Shown: piece after piece, positions 1 through 9,946 of the stretch
Layout: each line of letters opens with the position of its first letter
Numbering within the stretch: the stretch's first letter is position 1
Origin: Polynucleobacter meluiroseus
GTDB taxonomy: Bacteria; Pseudomonadota; Gammaproteobacteria; Burkholderiales; Burkholderiaceae
Assembly: GCF_900205755.1 (NCBI RefSeq)
Contig: NZ_OANS01000001.1
Location: forward strand, 186,001 to 250,000
Direction of reading: 5' to 3'
DNA: 64,000 nt
Notes under the pieces: generated by a model
The model's database searches: none
Told to the model about the DNA's origin: nothing
Seen by the model: only the letters and a program-made list of their open reading frames with translations
Position numbers and translations under genes: made by a program

Positions 1-812
1 AGGCAGGAGCGGCAGCGCAAGCAGATGCAAAGAAAAAGGCAGAGTCTCTATTGGTGCTGGCGCGCGGTGATGCGGACTTCTTACAGTTGGGCGCTATGGC
101 GGCTAAAGATAATCCAAAAATCAAATTTCAAGAATTAGGCTACCGCACTCCAGATCGCTTGCCGCAACTATTTTATGAGGCCGTTCGTAATATCGGCAGT
201 GGTCAAGTAGCGAATGTGGTGGTTAAAAGCCCAGCTGGTTTTCACGTCCTCAAGGTGTTGGATCGTCGTGCTTTGGTCGCAAATGCACCAGAATCACGAC
301 CTGCACAGTCAGCACAGGCCGCGCCAAGTGCGCCCCAAAGCATCATGATTACCCAAACACTCTCGCGCCATATTTTGTTGCGCAGTCGTCAAGGGTTGTC
401 TGATCAGGATGCGGAAAGACGTTTGGCTGGATATCGCGATCAGGTGCGAGCAAAAACAGTCGATTTCGGAGATTTAGCGAAAAAATATTCTGAAGATGGA
501 GCGGCAGCTAATGGCGGTAATTTAGGTTGGATGAGCTCAGGTGATCTAGTGCCCGAGTTTGAGCAAGCCATGAATCGTTTGCAAATTGGCGATGTGAGCA
601 ATCCCGTCAAAACCCAATTTGGTTGGCATTTAATTCAAGTCCTAGATCGACGTGAAGCGCAGTTGACAGTCGAGAAGCAGCGTGAGTTTGCGCGCGCTGC
701 GATACGTGAGCGTAAGTTTGATCAAGCTTATCAAGACTGGTTACGAGAATTGCGTGATACCGCAACTGTGAAGATCATTAATGCAGATGATCCAGCATCC
801 AGCCCCCGTTAA
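1..812 (+). CDS. surA: Periplasmic chaperone/peptidyl-prolyl isomerase SurA, C-terminal part
   Basis: SurA escorts unfolded outer-membrane proteins through the periplasm. The reading frame is open to the left edge, so the N-terminus (signal peptide and chaperone core) lies outside the window. What is visible is most of a first parvulin (PpiC) domain, an Ala/Gln/Pro-rich linker, and a complete second parvulin domain containing the typical YSEDGAAANGGNLGW and FGWHLIQVLDRR blocks, then the C-terminal helix. The stop lies 32 bases inside the next gene, pdxA, as in the conserved surA-pdxA-rsmA operon. The family call is firm; only the left end is missing. Confidence 0.93.
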   Translation, partial: AGAAAQADAKKKAESLLVLARGDADFLQLGAMAAKDNPKIKFQELGYRTPDRLPQLFYEAVRNIGSGQVANVVVKSPAGFHVLKVLDRRALVANAPESRPAQSAQAAPSAPQSIMITQTLSRHILLRSRQGLSDQDAERRLAGYRDQVRAKTVDFGDLAKKYSEDGAAANGGNLGWMSSGDLVPEFEQAMNRLQIGDVSNPVKTQFGWHLIQVLDRREAQLTVEKQREFARAAIRERKFDQAYQDWLRELRDTATVKIINADDPASSPR

Positions 813-1806
813 TTTAGTCATTAGCTCTGGAGAGCCGGCAGGTATTGGCCCAGAGGTCTCTGTTGCAGCCGCCCTCAGTTTTCTGGGGGAGCAACCGGAT
901 GCGCATGTCACTCTAGTTGGTGATCCTCAGGTACTACAGCTGCCGCATATAGCGGATGCAATTGCACATCGCTTAACAATTGATGCGGTAAAGTTGGCTG
1001 CACCCAGTATCTCAGGCCAGTTAAATCCTGTTAATGCCCGTTATGTTTTAGATATGCTCGATATAGCGATCGACGGTTGTCTAGAGGGTCGATTCGATGC
1101 AATGGTTACTGCCCCTCTGCAAAAGAGCGTTATCAATGATGCGAAGCTTGGAGCGGATGCTATCTTCACTGGGCATACTGAATACTTAGCTAAACGTTGC
1201 GGTGTGAAACATGTGGTCATGATGTTGTGCGCCGATTTACCGCAGGGCTTTCTTGGTCTAAATAAAGCAGCTACTCTAAGGGTGGCCTTGGTAACGATTC
1301 ATTTGCCTTTGAGAGCAGTTGCATCCGCCATAACCCAAGAGCTCATCTTAGAAACAATTCAAATAGTGAACCAAGACTTGCGCCATTACTTCGCTATAGA
1401 AAACCCAGCAATAAGAATAGCTGGATTAAACCCTCATGCTGGAGAAGGTGGCTATTTGGGGAGCGAAGAAATTGAGATCATTGCACCAGCTATCGAGATG
1501 GCTAGGGGTATGGGCATTGACGTAAAAGGTCCCTATCCTGGTGATACCATGTTTGATGCACATTCCTTAGGGCATGTGGATGCCTTTATTGCCATGTACC
1601 ATGATCAAGGGCTTGCGCCATTTAAGTTTGTGAGCTTTGGCGACGGTGTGAACGTTACTCTAGGTTTGCCCATCATTCGCACCTCAGTGGATCATGGGAC
1701 TGCACTCGATATTGCTGGTAAAGGCTCTGCCGACCCCGGCAGCATGCTTGAGGCTTTACGCTTGGCATATCAAATGGCTGTTAATCGCAAGGGTCTACAA
1801 CCATGA
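781..1806 (+). CDS. pdxA: 4-hydroxythreonine-4-phosphate dehydrogenase PdxA
   Basis: PdxA catalyses an NAD-dependent oxidation and decarboxylation in DXP-dependent pyridoxal phosphate synthesis. The 341-residue protein has family-standard length and motifs: GEPAGIGPE near residue 17, PLQKSVIND, GHTEYLA with a metal-ligand histidine, AGLNPHAGEGGYLG, GPYPGDTMF, MYHDQGLAPFK, and TSVDHGTALDIAGKG near the C-terminus. The first ATG (781) overlaps the end of surA; a second ATG at 787 is also possible. The gene overlaps rsmA by four bases (ATGA), which implies translational coupling within surA-pdxA-rsmA. Confidence 0.96.
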   Translation: MQMIQHPAPVNLVISSGEPAGIGPEVSVAAALSFLGEQPDAHVTLVGDPQVLQLPHIADAIAHRLTIDAVKLAAPSISGQLNPVNARYVLDMLDIAIDGCLEGRFDAMVTAPLQKSVINDAKLGADAIFTGHTEYLAKRCGVKHVVMMLCADLPQGFLGLNKAATLRVALVTIHLPLRAVASAITQELILETIQIVNQDLRHYFAIENPAIRIAGLNPHAGEGGYLGSEEIEIIAPAIEMARGMGIDVKGPYPGDTMFDAHSLGHVDAFIAMYHDQGLAPFKFVSFGDGVNVTLGLPIIRTSVDHGTALDIAGKGSADPGSMLEALRLAYQMAVNRKGLQP

Positions 1807-2582
1807 TGCATCGCGCACGTAAGCGATTTGGCCAGAACTTTCTGCAAGACTCTGGAGTTATCTATTCCATTATTGCTTTAATTAACCCTAGTACCAATAT
1901 GCACGTAATAGAGATTGGTCCGGGACTCGGCGCATTGACGCGACCGCTATTGACCAATCTTGAGCATCTTGATTTATTAGAGATTGATCGAGACTTGGTT
2001 GCTTATTGGATACAAGAAAATTTATCAGGTTTAAATGTAATTGAGGGAGATGCACTCACCTTTGACTTTTTAGAATGGGCTAAAAGTCGTCCTGAGAATA
2101 GTGGCTTGTGTAAGGTGGTGGGTAATTTACCTTACAACATCTCTTCGCCTTTGCTGTTCCATTTAGTTTCAGCGGCGCACGTCATTGATGAACAAGTATT
2201 TATGTTGCAGGCCGAAGTGGTTGAGCGCATGGTGTCTAAAGCGGGTGGTTCAGAATTTAGTCGCCTTACAGTGATGATGCAGGCTCGCTACGATATGGAG
2301 CTTGTCTTGGAGGTTCCGCCAGAAGCATTTGATCCCAAGCCCAAGGTGAACTCGGCTGTGGTTCGCATGATTCCAAGAAAAGACTTTAATTTAAATAGCG
2401 CCCAGTGGGCTGCATTAGAAAAAGTAGTTGCTGCTGCATTTTCCCAAAGAAGAAAAATGTTGCGGACTAACTTAGCTGCTTATAGCGAAAGGCTTTCATT
2501 GACTGAGTCGGAATTGAAAGCCCGTGCTCAGGATATTTCGGTAGAGCGTTATATTGAATGGGCTAAAACGATCGCCGCTTAA
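1803..2582 (+). CDS. rsmA: 16S rRNA dimethyladenosine transferase RsmA (KsgA)
   Basis: RsmA dimethylates the two adjacent adenines in the 3'-terminal hairpin of 16S rRNA during 30S maturation, using S-adenosylmethionine. The 259-residue protein shows the N-terminal RKRFGQNFL block, the SAM-binding EIGPGLGALT loop near residue 40, the acidic LEIDRDL strand, and the catalytic NLPYNIS motif near residue 110. It is the last gene of the surA-pdxA-rsmA run. Its stop overlaps by four bases the stop of the convergent acyltransferase gene. Confidence 0.96.
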   Translation: MMHRARKRFGQNFLQDSGVIYSIIALINPSTNMHVIEIGPGLGALTRPLLTNLEHLDLLEIDRDLVAYWIQENLSGLNVIEGDALTFDFLEWAKSRPENSGLCKVVGNLPYNISSPLLFHLVSAAHVIDEQVFMLQAEVVERMVSKAGGSEFSRLTVMMQARYDMELVLEVPPEAFDPKPKVNSAVVRMIPRKDFNLNSAQWAALEKVVAAAFSQRRKMLRTNLAAYSERLSLTESELKARAQDISVERYIEWAKTIAA

Positions 2583-3316
2583 TTCTGATATGCACTGGGA
2601 TCTATTGCATGCATTTCAGACTCAATCCACGCTTCCACTTCTTGGTGGAGTTGCCCAGGCGTTTTGCCCGCAGACAGAATGGCAGGCCCAATCGAAAAAA
2701 TAACCTTGCCGGGATATTTTAAAAAGCTATTTTTAGGCCAGCATCTGCCCGCATTGTGGGCGATGGGTATGACAATTGCGTGTGTGGCACTGGCCAATCT
2801 AGCCCCGCCCTTTCGGTAGGGGACATGGCTACCAGTGGCTATTCTTGTCCCCTCTGGAAATAACATAATCCACTTGCCTTCACTCAAGCGTTTACGACCC
2901 TGACTGGCGACCGAAGTTGCTGCAGTTTCACTCTTAGCGCGATTGATATGAATCATTTTGAGCAACGCTAAAGCCCAGCCGAAAAACGGAATCCAAAGCA
3001 ATTCACGTTTGAAAACAAAGCAGAGTTGCTTTGGCAGCAAAGCAATATAAGCGATGGTTTCATATGCCGATTGGTGCTTGCTCAGAACCACCACGGGTTG
3101 ATCTAGCGCGGCCAGCATATGCTCCATACCTCTAATTTCATACTGAATTCCGCATAAATGCCACAACAACCAAATAACAATCTTATTCCACAGGCCAATA
3201 AAGCGGTAACGATTTTCTGGATTCAAAAAAGGAAAGGCCAAGAAACATAGTACCGCCCAAACGGGAGTGAAGATAAGTAAAAACAGTGCAAACAAAGTTG
3301 AACGTAAATAAATCAT
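2579..3316 (-). CDS. plsC: 1-acyl-sn-glycerol-3-phosphate acyltransferase (PlsC family)
   Basis: This membrane enzyme should acylate lysophosphatidic acid to phosphatidic acid. The N-terminus has a hydrophobic stretch (about residues 5-30). The catalytic HX4(D/E) motif is seen as SKHQSAYET near residue 80, and the substrate-binding FPEGTR motif near residue 155, followed by an RKGGARLA block. Length (245 residues) is normal. It sits six bases downstream of gmhB on the same strand as the last gene of the glyQ-glyS-gmhB-plsC string, a gene order I recall from other Burkholderiales. Confidence 0.9.
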   Translation of the reverse strand: MIYLRSTLFALFLLIFTPVWAVLCFLAFPFLNPENRYRFIGLWNKIVIWLLWHLCGIQYEIRGMEHMLAALDQPVVVLSKHQSAYETIAYIALLPKQLCFVFKRELLWIPFFGWALALLKMIHINRAKSETAATSVASQGRKRLSEGKWIMLFPEGTRIATGSHVPYRKGGARLASATHAIVIPIAHNAGRCWPKNSFLKYPGKVIFSIGPAILSAGKTPGQLHQEVEAWIESEMHAIDPSAYQN

Positions 3317-3322
3317 GTTGAC

Positions 3323-3895
3323 CTATATCTTTTCTTGTAAGAGGGCATGAGCGAAGGCGAGCAAGTCAGCGTGTATTTGAGTACCTTCCGGCAAACCGGC
3401 GGCAGCCAAAGTTTTTTGTCCCTTACCAGTTAAGACTAAATGTGGTGTGGCTCCTAAGGCAACGCCAGCCTGCAGATCACGCAAAGAGTCACCCACCACT
3501 GGGATGCCCAGTAGGGGTGTGACACTGTCATTTTTTTTGTAACGCAAGGCAATTTCTTTCATAAGCCCAGGTTGCGGTTTCCGACAATCGCAGGCATTGG
3601 CATCAATGTGAGGGCAAAAGAAAATACCATCAACATGACCACCTAATGGCTTGAGTAATTTATCCATTTTGTTATGCATAGCATGTAAATCATGAATACT
3701 GAAATAACCTCTAGCTAATCCGGATTGATTTGTGGCGATGGCAATTTGATACCCAGCCTGATTGAGAAGTGCAATCGCCTCCAAGCTCCCAGGTAAAGGA
3801 ATCCACTCTGCACTAGATTTGACATAGTCATCCCGATCTTCATTAATCACGCCATCGCGATCTAGGATGACTAATTTGACGGGATTAGAGCTCAT
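3323..3895 (-). CDS. gmhB: D-glycero-beta-D-manno-heptose 1,7-bisphosphate 7-phosphatase GmhB
   Basis: GmhB removes the 7-phosphate from heptose bisphosphate on the way to ADP-heptose, the precursor of the LPS inner core. The 190-residue HAD-superfamily protein opens with the DRDGVIN nucleophile motif, followed by TNQSG (motif II). It carries the zinc-binding insert CPHIDANACDCRKP that marks the GmhB/histidinol-phosphatase group. The GVALGATPHLVLTGKG end is family typical. Its start overlaps the glyS stop by ATGA. It works upstream of waaF in the same pathway. Confidence 0.93.
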   Translation of the reverse strand: MSSNPVKLVILDRDGVINEDRDDYVKSSAEWIPLPGSLEAIALLNQAGYQIAIATNQSGLARGYFSIHDLHAMHNKMDKLLKPLGGHVDGIFFCPHIDANACDCRKPQPGLMKEIALRYKKNDSVTPLLGIPVVGDSLRDLQAGVALGATPHLVLTGKGQKTLAAAGLPEGTQIHADLLAFAHALLQEKI

Positions 3896-6030
3896 GCTAA
3901 TTTACTAAGATCGGCAATCAAATTCATTTTTTGGTGGAGTTGTTGCAAGAGAGCAAGACGGTTATCGCGCAATTCGGGGTTAGGATCCATCACCATGACA
4001 TCAGCAAAAAATTGATCAATGGGTGCACTTAAGGCGACTAGTGCTTGCAGAAGCTCCACATACTCATGCTTCTCGTATGCTGAGTCTAGCTTGGGGGAAA
4101 TGCGCTCAAGGGCTTGATAAAGCGCAATTTCTGCTGGATCTTGTAACGCCTTGCTAGAGCAGGCCTTAGGAATAATTTCACTATTCTTTTTAAGAATATT
4201 GCTAATGCGTTTATTAGCGGCAGCAAGTTGTGTAGCTTCTGTGAGCCCGCTAAATTGCCGAAGCGCAGTAAGTCGCTCGATAAGATCGTTTAAGCGGGCA
4301 GGAGACTGGCTCAATACCGCATCAATTTCAGCACTGGTAAAGGGAACGCTATTAACGGATTGGTCGCGCAAATAAGCGCGGAGGCGGTCCAAGATGAAGG
4401 CGTAAATATCCTCCACCTTCGCATTGTCTTGCACGCCTGCTTGAGAAAACTGGTGACGCGCTAAATCAATTAATACGGGCAAATTAAGGGCTAGCTTCTT
4501 TTCTAGGAGGAGGCGACAAACTCCTAAGGCATGACGACGAAGCGCGTAGGGATCTTTATCTCCGGTAGGGGCCAATCCCACACCCCAAATACCGATTAAG
4601 GTTTCGAGCTTATCGGCAAGGGCAAGAATAGTGCCAGTTTGGGTCTGCGGCAAAGCATCACCTGCAAACCGTGGCATATAGTGCTCGCTACAAGCAGCGG
4701 CAATTTCTGCAGATTCACCATCGTGGAGGGCGTAGTAGCGGCCCATAATTCCCTGAAGCTCAGGAAACTCTCCAACCATATCGGTTAACAAATCTGTCTT
4801 GGCAATTTCTGCCGCTCTGCTAACTACTTGTGGGTCAGCGTTCAATGTCTTTGCAACCTCTATAGCAATCGCTTGCACACGCTTCATGCGGTCCAGTTGA
4901 TTGCCCAATTGATTGTGGTAAATCACTTTACCTAAGTCTGCAACACGAGATGCCAAAGGACGTTTTTGGTCTTGCTCAAAGAAAAAGCGGGCATCGGATA
5001 GGCGCGGACGCACAACCCGCTCATTCCCGGAAATAATAGCCTCTGGGGTATTCGTCTCAATGTTGGAAACAATCAGAAAGCGATTGCGTAGCTTGGCTTG
5101 CTTGTCCGTTAAAGCAAAATACTTTTGATTGGTTTGCATCGTTAAGATCAAGCACTCTTGCGGAATTGCCAAGAACTCTGGGTCAAAGTGGCACTCATAA
5201 ATTGCCGGCCACTCGACAAGGGCAGTCACTTCATCTAGCAGGCTATCCGGCATGAGCACTAAATCTTCCCCGGCTGCTTTGAGAAGGGCGTTCTCAATAT
5301 GAGCGCGACGCTGTGCAAAGTTCGGTATCACTTTAGCTTGAGTTTTTAGATCTTCCTCGTATTGCTTAGCTGATGCAATGGTCAAAATACCCGGAGCTAA
5401 GAAGCGATGCCCCTCTGTCTGATTACCAGCATCAAGCCCTAGGGCGTTCATCGTCAGAGTATGGCTACCATGCAGAGCGAGGATACGATGTGCTGGACGC
5501 GCGAACTCAACATCAACGAGCTCACCATTCTTTTGCAGCACTTGGTAATGCATCATTTTAGCAATCGGCAGCTTATTCAGGGTATGGCTGAGAGCCGCTT
5601 GAGCACTAGACTCCAGGGCAGCACCCTTGGCGAGCACATTCAGAAAAAGTGCTTCATTTTTACCTTCCCCTGATTTCTCGAGGGTGGATAAGTCAATATC
5701 ACCGTAACCTAAGGCAGCTAATTTCTTGAGTAAAGGAGCGGTGGCATTGCCTTGAGCGTCAAAGGCAATGCTAGTGGGTAATAATTTTTCACGCACAGGA
5801 TAATCTGGTGCCTGACTTAAGACATCAGAAATCACTACCGCTAGACGTCGGGGTGTGGCGTAAGAAGTTGCTACTGAGTTCTTGCTCAACAAGCCGACTG
5901 CTTTCAAAGAACTAAAGATCCCATCACTAAATGCCTCACCCAAACGACGCAGTGATTTCGGTGGGAGCTCTTCAGATAAGAGCTCGATTAATAGTGGCGC
6001 TGATTGTTCAAGCGAATGGGATGTACTCAT
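3892..6030 (-). CDS. glyS: Glycyl-tRNA synthetase, beta subunit
   Basis: Beta chain of the bacterial alpha2beta2 glycyl-tRNA synthetase, which supplies tRNA recognition. I place the start at the ATG at 6030 because it overlaps the glyQ stop as ATGA and gives the family N-terminus (residues ...[13 protein letters not shown]). The frame stays open 42 bases further upstream inside glyQ. The protein is about 712 residues, with RRLAVVI near residue 70, QTNQKYFAL mid-protein and an [15 protein letters not shown] block before a helical anticodon-binding-like tail ([13 protein letters not shown]). Confidence 0.95.
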   Translation of the reverse strand: MSTSHSLEQSAPLLIELLSEELPPKSLRRLGEAFSDGIFSSLKAVGLLSKNSVATSYATPRRLAVVISDVLSQAPDYPVREKLLPTSIAFDAQGNATAPLLKKLAALGYGDIDLSTLEKSGEGKNEALFLNVLAKGAALESSAQAALSHTLNKLPIAKMMHYQVLQKNGELVDVEFARPAHRILALHGSHTLTMNALGLDAGNQTEGHRFLAPGILTIASAKQYEEDLKTQAKVIPNFAQRRAHIENALLKAAGEDLVLMPDSLLDEVTALVEWPAIYECHFDPEFLAIPQECLILTMQTNQKYFALTDKQAKLRNRFLIVSNIETNTPEAIISGNERVVRPRLSDARFFFEQDQKRPLASRVADLGKVIYHNQLGNQLDRMKRVQAIAIEVAKTLNADPQVVSRAAEIAKTDLLTDMVGEFPELQGIMGRYYALHDGESAEIAAACSEHYMPRFAGDALPQTQTGTILALADKLETLIGIWGVGLAPTGDKDPYALRRHALGVCRLLLEKKLALNLPVLIDLARHQFSQAGVQDNAKVEDIYAFILDRLRAYLRDQSVNSVPFTSAEIDAVLSQSPARLNDLIERLTALRQFSGLTEATQLAAANKRISNILKKNSEIIPKACSSKALQDPAEIALYQALERISPKLDSAYEKHEYVELLQALVALSAPIDQFFADVMVMDPNPELRDNRLALLQQLHQKMNLIADLSKLA

Positions 6031-6932
6031 AAATTGGTGTGAGGCGCTGTTGCGCTTGAAGGACTCTGACACATAGGAAAGCCCAGTTTTTCTCTGGACT
6101 CGTAGTAAGCCTGCGCTAATGCTCGTGAAAGATGGCGGATACGCCCAATATAAGCGGCACGCTCTGTAACCGAGATGGCGCCACGGGCATCCAATAAGTT
6201 AAAGGTATGGGCGGCTTTGAGAACCATTTCATAAGCGGGCAGTGCCAAGGGGATTTCCATGAGCCGCTTCGCTTCGCTTTCATAATTCATGAAGTTGGCG
6301 AAGAGCAATTCTGCATTGGAGTGCTCAAAGTTATAACTCGACTGCTCCACTTCATTTTGGTGATAAACATCACCATAAGAAATGCCATCAGCCCAAACAA
6401 GGTCATACACATTGGAGCAGTTTTGAATATACATTGCGAGGCGCTCAATACCGTAGGTGATTTCACCGAGCACGGGTTTGCAATCCAGCCCACCGACTTG
6501 CTGAAAGTAAGTGAACTGGGTTACTTCCATACCGTTTAACCAGACTTCCCAACCCAGGCCCCATGCTCCTAAGGTTGGGTTCTCCCAGTCATCCTCAACA
6601 AAGCGGACGTCATTTTTTTGGAGGTCCAAGCCTAAGGCGGCGAGTGAGCCAAGGTAAAGCTCAAGAATATTTTCTGGCGCAGGTTTTAGTACGACCTGAA
6701 ACTGGTAATAGTGTTGGAGCCGATTGGGGTTTTCACCGTAACGGCCATCTTTTGGTCGGCGGGAGGGCTGAACATAGGCTGCTTTCCAAGGCTCGGGACC
6801 GATAGCCCGTAAAAAAGTAGCGGTATGGGATGTGCCCGCGCCAACCTCGAGGTCAATAGGCTGCAATAGGGCGCAACCTTGTTGGTCCCAGTAGTCTTGG
6901 AGTTTAAGAATGATTTGCTGAAAAGTAAGCAT
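6027..6932 (-). CDS. glyQ: Glycyl-tRNA synthetase, alpha subunit
   Basis: Catalytic class II chain that activates glycine and charges tRNA-Gly with GlyS. The ATG at 6932 gives the canonical start [15 protein letters not shown]; the frame runs 42 bases further upstream without a good start. Family blocks include [32 protein letters not shown] and [20 protein letters not shown]. Length is about 301 residues, as expected. The terminal residues are read through the glyS start (ATGA overlap). It is preceded by lnt on the same strand, with a 57-base gap. Confidence 0.96.
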   Translation of the reverse strand: MLTFQQIILKLQDYWDQQGCALLQPIDLEVGAGTSHTATFLRAIGPEPWKAAYVQPSRRPKDGRYGENPNRLQHYYQFQVVLKPAPENILELYLGSLAALGLDLQKNDVRFVEDDWENPTLGAWGLGWEVWLNGMEVTQFTYFQQVGGLDCKPVLGEITYGIERLAMYIQNCSNVYDLVWADGISYGDVYHQNEVEQSSYNFEHSNAELLFANFMNYESEAKRLMEIPLALPAYEMVLKAAHTFNLLDARGAISVTERAAYIGRIRHLSRALAQAYYESREKLGFPMCQSPSSATAPHTNL

Positions 6933-6989
6933 GATTAACCTAGCTAAGCCCTTGATTTTACATGGCTCGTGCATAAGCCCATTAATTAA

Positions 6990-8561
6990 CTACTTAAAGC
7001 GTTTTTGACGAATTATCCCGAGAATGAGCACGAGGCAAGAAATAGTCAAAATAGGGATATTTCCCCAAAGCACATAGGGCGTCTTGCCTGAATACGCTTG
7101 CACCTGTGCACTCAGAATACCTTGGGTAAATTGGGGTAACTGACCTAACACTTTGCCGTCCGCTCCCAATGCCGCAGTGATACCAGTATTGGTAGCCCGA
7201 ATCGATGGCAGACCGGTTTCAAGCGAGCGTAACTGCGATAGGCGTAATTGTTGCGCTGGTGCTTGTGAGGCACCGAACCAAGCTAGGTTAGTAATATTGA
7301 TTAAAAGATTCGCAGGCTCGGAACTATCTCTTAAGCGGCTAGCTAATTCCCCTCCAAACACATCCTCATAGCAAATAGTGATAGCTGCGTAGAGCGGCAC
7401 TTGCGTATTTCGATTGATTAAGAAGAAAGGTTGATCAGTACGGCCGCGGGCAAAGTCACTCAAAGGCACGCTGAAGGCCTCCACAAACCAACGAAAACCC
7501 GGAGGAATAAATTCTCCGAAAGGAACAAGATGGGATTTGTCGTAACGATAGGGTGGATTGTTCGGGCTCAATCCTAGCGCGCGGTTAGAAAACTCCCTGC
7601 CATCTGCTGGATTGAAATGTCGGCCAATCACTCCAAATAACAAAAAGCTCTGATGGGTTGTGGAAAAATCTTGCAGCGCCTCAAGCGTACCGGTTGGCAA
7701 ATTGGGTTCAGGCCAAGGTAGCGCTGTTTCAGGTGCAACGACTAGATCGGTATGAGATTGGATCATGGCGTTCTTGTAGAACTCAATTTGTCTGAGCATG
7801 CCCTCTGGCTTAAATACCAAGCTCTGTGCAAAATTGCCTTGCAGCAATTCGACGCTAAGGGGCTCTCCTGTTGGCTTGGTAAAGGTCCATAGGTTGAGAA
7901 GCTGACTAAAGCCAAGCAAACACACTATCAGTGCCGCAGAGCGCTTCCCATGGTTGCGCAAAGAAAGTGCCAACCAAGATAACCAAATAACAAAAAAGGT
8001 GCACCCTAAGCCTCCTAGGTAAGGCGCTAAGGGAGCGAAGGGCCCGTGAACCTGAGCTTCAGCAAGACCCATCCAAGGAAAGCCAGTAAAGATTGTGCCG
8101 CGGAGATATTCAATCAGTGTCCAGCAAGCAGCAAGCAATAAACCTGTTTGGGGCGCGCGTTTAAATAGGGGGATGGCTAAACAGGCGCCGGCAAAAAATA
8201 GGGCGAGAAAGCCTGCCAGCAAGAAAACAGCCGCACACGAAAGCACTGCATTCATACCGCCCACGTCATGCAGGGTGATGTAGATCCACCAAAGGCCCAA
8301 AGTAAAGTAACCCAAACCAAACAGCACCCCAGGAAGGAGATGGCGTTTTAGTGGAGAGTCTTTATCAAGGCTGAGTAAGTACCAGACTCCGCTGAGAAGG
8401 GGAATTTGTAGCCAGCCACCAAAAGGTAGTTCGGCAACGCCAGCCAAAAGAGCGCCCAAAATAAATAAAAACAGGAGGCGAGCGCTACGATGAAGCTGAT
8501 GTATCTCTTGGTTCTTCAAGGTAAGCCACGCACTCAATGTATCCCAATTAGCCAAGGGCAA
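6990..8561 (-). CDS. lnt: Apolipoprotein N-acyltransferase Lnt
   Basis: Lnt attaches the third acyl chain to outer-membrane lipoproteins at the periplasmic face of the inner membrane. The 523-residue protein has about seven hydrophobic segments (residues 25-215), then a nitrilase-like domain. The catalytic triad is visible: Glu in VVAPETALPW, Lys in YDKSHLVPFGEF, Cys in ITICYEDVFG; a last hydrophobic helix follows. The only usable start next to corC is a TTG at 8561; the first internal methionine is about 100 residues in. It begins two bases after the corC stop, so the two are surely co-transcribed. Confidence 0.93.
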   Translation of the reverse strand: MPLANWDTLSAWLTLKNQEIHQLHRSARLLFLFILGALLAGVAELPFGGWLQIPLLSGVWYLLSLDKDSPLKRHLLPGVLFGLGYFTLGLWWIYITLHDVGGMNAVLSCAAVFLLAGFLALFFAGACLAIPLFKRAPQTGLLLAACWTLIEYLRGTIFTGFPWMGLAEAQVHGPFAPLAPYLGGLGCTFFVIWLSWLALSLRNHGKRSAALIVCLLGFSQLLNLWTFTKPTGEPLSVELLQGNFAQSLVFKPEGMLRQIEFYKNAMIQSHTDLVVAPETALPWPEPNLPTGTLEALQDFSTTHQSFLLFGVIGRHFNPADGREFSNRALGLSPNNPPYRYDKSHLVPFGEFIPPGFRWFVEAFSVPLSDFARGRTDQPFFLINRNTQVPLYAAITICYEDVFGGELASRLRDSSEPANLLINITNLAWFGASQAPAQQLRLSQLRSLETGLPSIRATNTGITAALGADGKVLGQLPQFTQGILSAQVQAYSGKTPYVLWGNIPILTISCLVLILGIIRQKRFK

Positions 8562-8563
8562 TT

Positions 8564-9403
8564 TCAGCCAGCTTTTTTGGAGAGTTGACGGGCTAACAAA
8601 ATATGGATTTGTCGTGGGTCTGCACGTTGCACTTCAAATTGAATGCCGCCAATATCAACAAGTTCACCAATTTTCGGCACACGACCAAGATGCTGAATCA
8701 CCAAGCCGGCGACGGTATCAATATCCTCGACTTCAAAGTGGGTGCCGACAGTTTCATTAAATTGCTCTAACTCGGTAATCCCTTTAACGCGAATATCGCC
8801 GTTATCTAATGCAATGAGGTTATCCGCCTCCTCATCCACATCATGCTCGTCCTCGATATCACCCACGATTTGCTCGAGCACATCCTCAATCGTAATAATG
8901 CCGGCGACGCTGCTGTATTCATCGACCACAATCGCCAAGTGGTTGCGGTTGTCCTTGAAATCCCTCAATAAAACACTCAGGCGTTTGGATTCGGGAATAA
9001 ATACGGCAGGACGTAACCAGTCACGCACTTGAAAATCTTTTTCAGAGGAATAGCGTAATAAGTCTTTTGCCAACAGGGTACCAATGACATTACTGCGACT
9101 CCCCTCAAATACTGGGAAGCGCGAGTGAGCCGCGTGAATCACGCTCTTGATCATCTCCGACAGCGGAAGGTTGATATCAATCCAGTCAATTTGAGCGCGC
9201 GGCACTAAGATGTCCCTAGCGCACAATTGACCCACTTGAAATACACCTTCGATCATGGATAGTGCATCAGCATCAATCCAGCCATCCACCTGCGCTTCTC
9301 TTAAAGTTTCGATGAGCTCTTTACGACGCTCTAGCGGGCTGCTGGGCTCAGTGCTTAAAAATTCAGTTAAGCGTTCTAGTAGGGATTTTTTGGGGTCAGG
9401 CAT
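8564..9403 (-). CDS. corC: CBS-domain protein of the CorC/HlyC family (YbeX-like)
   Basis: The 279-residue soluble protein has an N-terminal helical segment, a tandem CBS pair starting at DILVPRAQIDWIDI (about residues 60-190, second repeat near AIVVDEYSSVAGIITIEDVLEQIVGDI) and a C-terminal CorC_HlyC/transporter-associated domain (about 205-275). Family members are linked to Mg/Co efflux or ribosome/envelope homeostasis. The exact role is unsettled, so the name is by homology. It lies between ybeY and lnt, as is usual for this gene. Confidence 0.88.
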   Translation of the reverse strand: MPDPKKSLLERLTEFLSTEPSSPLERRKELIETLREAQVDGWIDADALSMIEGVFQVGQLCARDILVPRAQIDWIDINLPLSEMIKSVIHAAHSRFPVFEGSRSNVIGTLLAKDLLRYSSEKDFQVRDWLRPAVFIPESKRLSVLLRDFKDNRNHLAIVVDEYSSVAGIITIEDVLEQIVGDIEDEHDVDEEADNLIALDNGDIRVKGITELEQFNETVGTHFEVEDIDTVAGLVIQHLGRVPKIGELVDIGGIQFEVQRADPRQIHILLARQLSKKAG

Positions 9404-9457
9404 ATTGCAAGAATAGCGTAGAAAAAAGTAATCGAAGGGAATCTAGCCATCAATAGA

Positions 9458-9946
9458 TTAAAAATCTTGATAGGGATCATCAAAGCCAAGGGCTTTAAGA
9501 ATGGCAATTTCCCTTTTTTCCATCTTAACTGCGTCTTCCGACCTCTCATGATCGAGTCCTTGCGCATGCAAACAACCATGAACGATGAGATGCGCTAGGT
9601 GGGCTTTGACTGTCTTGCCTTGCTCACGCGCCTCTTTAAGGACTACAGGTAGGCAAAAAATGATATCGGCTACTACTATTTTTTTGCTAAGTTCATAGGA
9701 AAAGGTCAGCACATTAGTAGCTTTGTCCTTTTGACGAAAACCCATATTGAGGCGCTTAGCTTCGGCTGGATTGACAAAACGCAGCGTCAGAAGTCCACTT
9801 TGCTTAGTTACTTCCTTCACCCATTTTTTGATGAGGGCTGGTGATGTAATTGTAGACAGCGATTTTTCGACGGCTACGCTGGCAAACTGCAATTCAATTT
9901 GCAGCTTAGGAGGTGCTGTGGGATTTAAAGACTTAGGCATGGGCAT
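9458..9946 (-). CDS. ybeY: Endoribonuclease YbeY (rRNA maturation factor)
   Basis: YbeY is a single-strand-specific, metal-dependent RNase that acts in 16S rRNA 3'-end processing and ribosome quality control. The diagnostic zinc site is [16 protein letters not shown] near residue 125 (three metal-ligand histidines). The upstream block [20 protein letters not shown] matches the family core strand. Its first 14 bases overlap the end of miaB. A PhoH/YbeZ ATPase gene, which often sits between miaB and ybeY, is not present here. Confidence 0.93.
   Translation of the reverse strand: MPMPKSLNPTAPPKLQIELQFASVAVEKSLSTITSPALIKKWVKEVTKQSGLLTLRFVNPAEAKRLNMGFRQKDKATNVLTFSYELSKKIVVADIIFCLPVVLKEAREQGKTVKAHLAHLIVHGCLHAQGLDHERSEDAVKMEKREIAILKALGFDDPYQDF

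Noticed and set aside
4151..6805. Several 60-110 codon rightward open frames inside glyS and glyQ
   Set aside because: They are antisense to well-conserved synthetase coding sequence, lack ribosome-binding sites and have no protein-like motifs; shadow frames.
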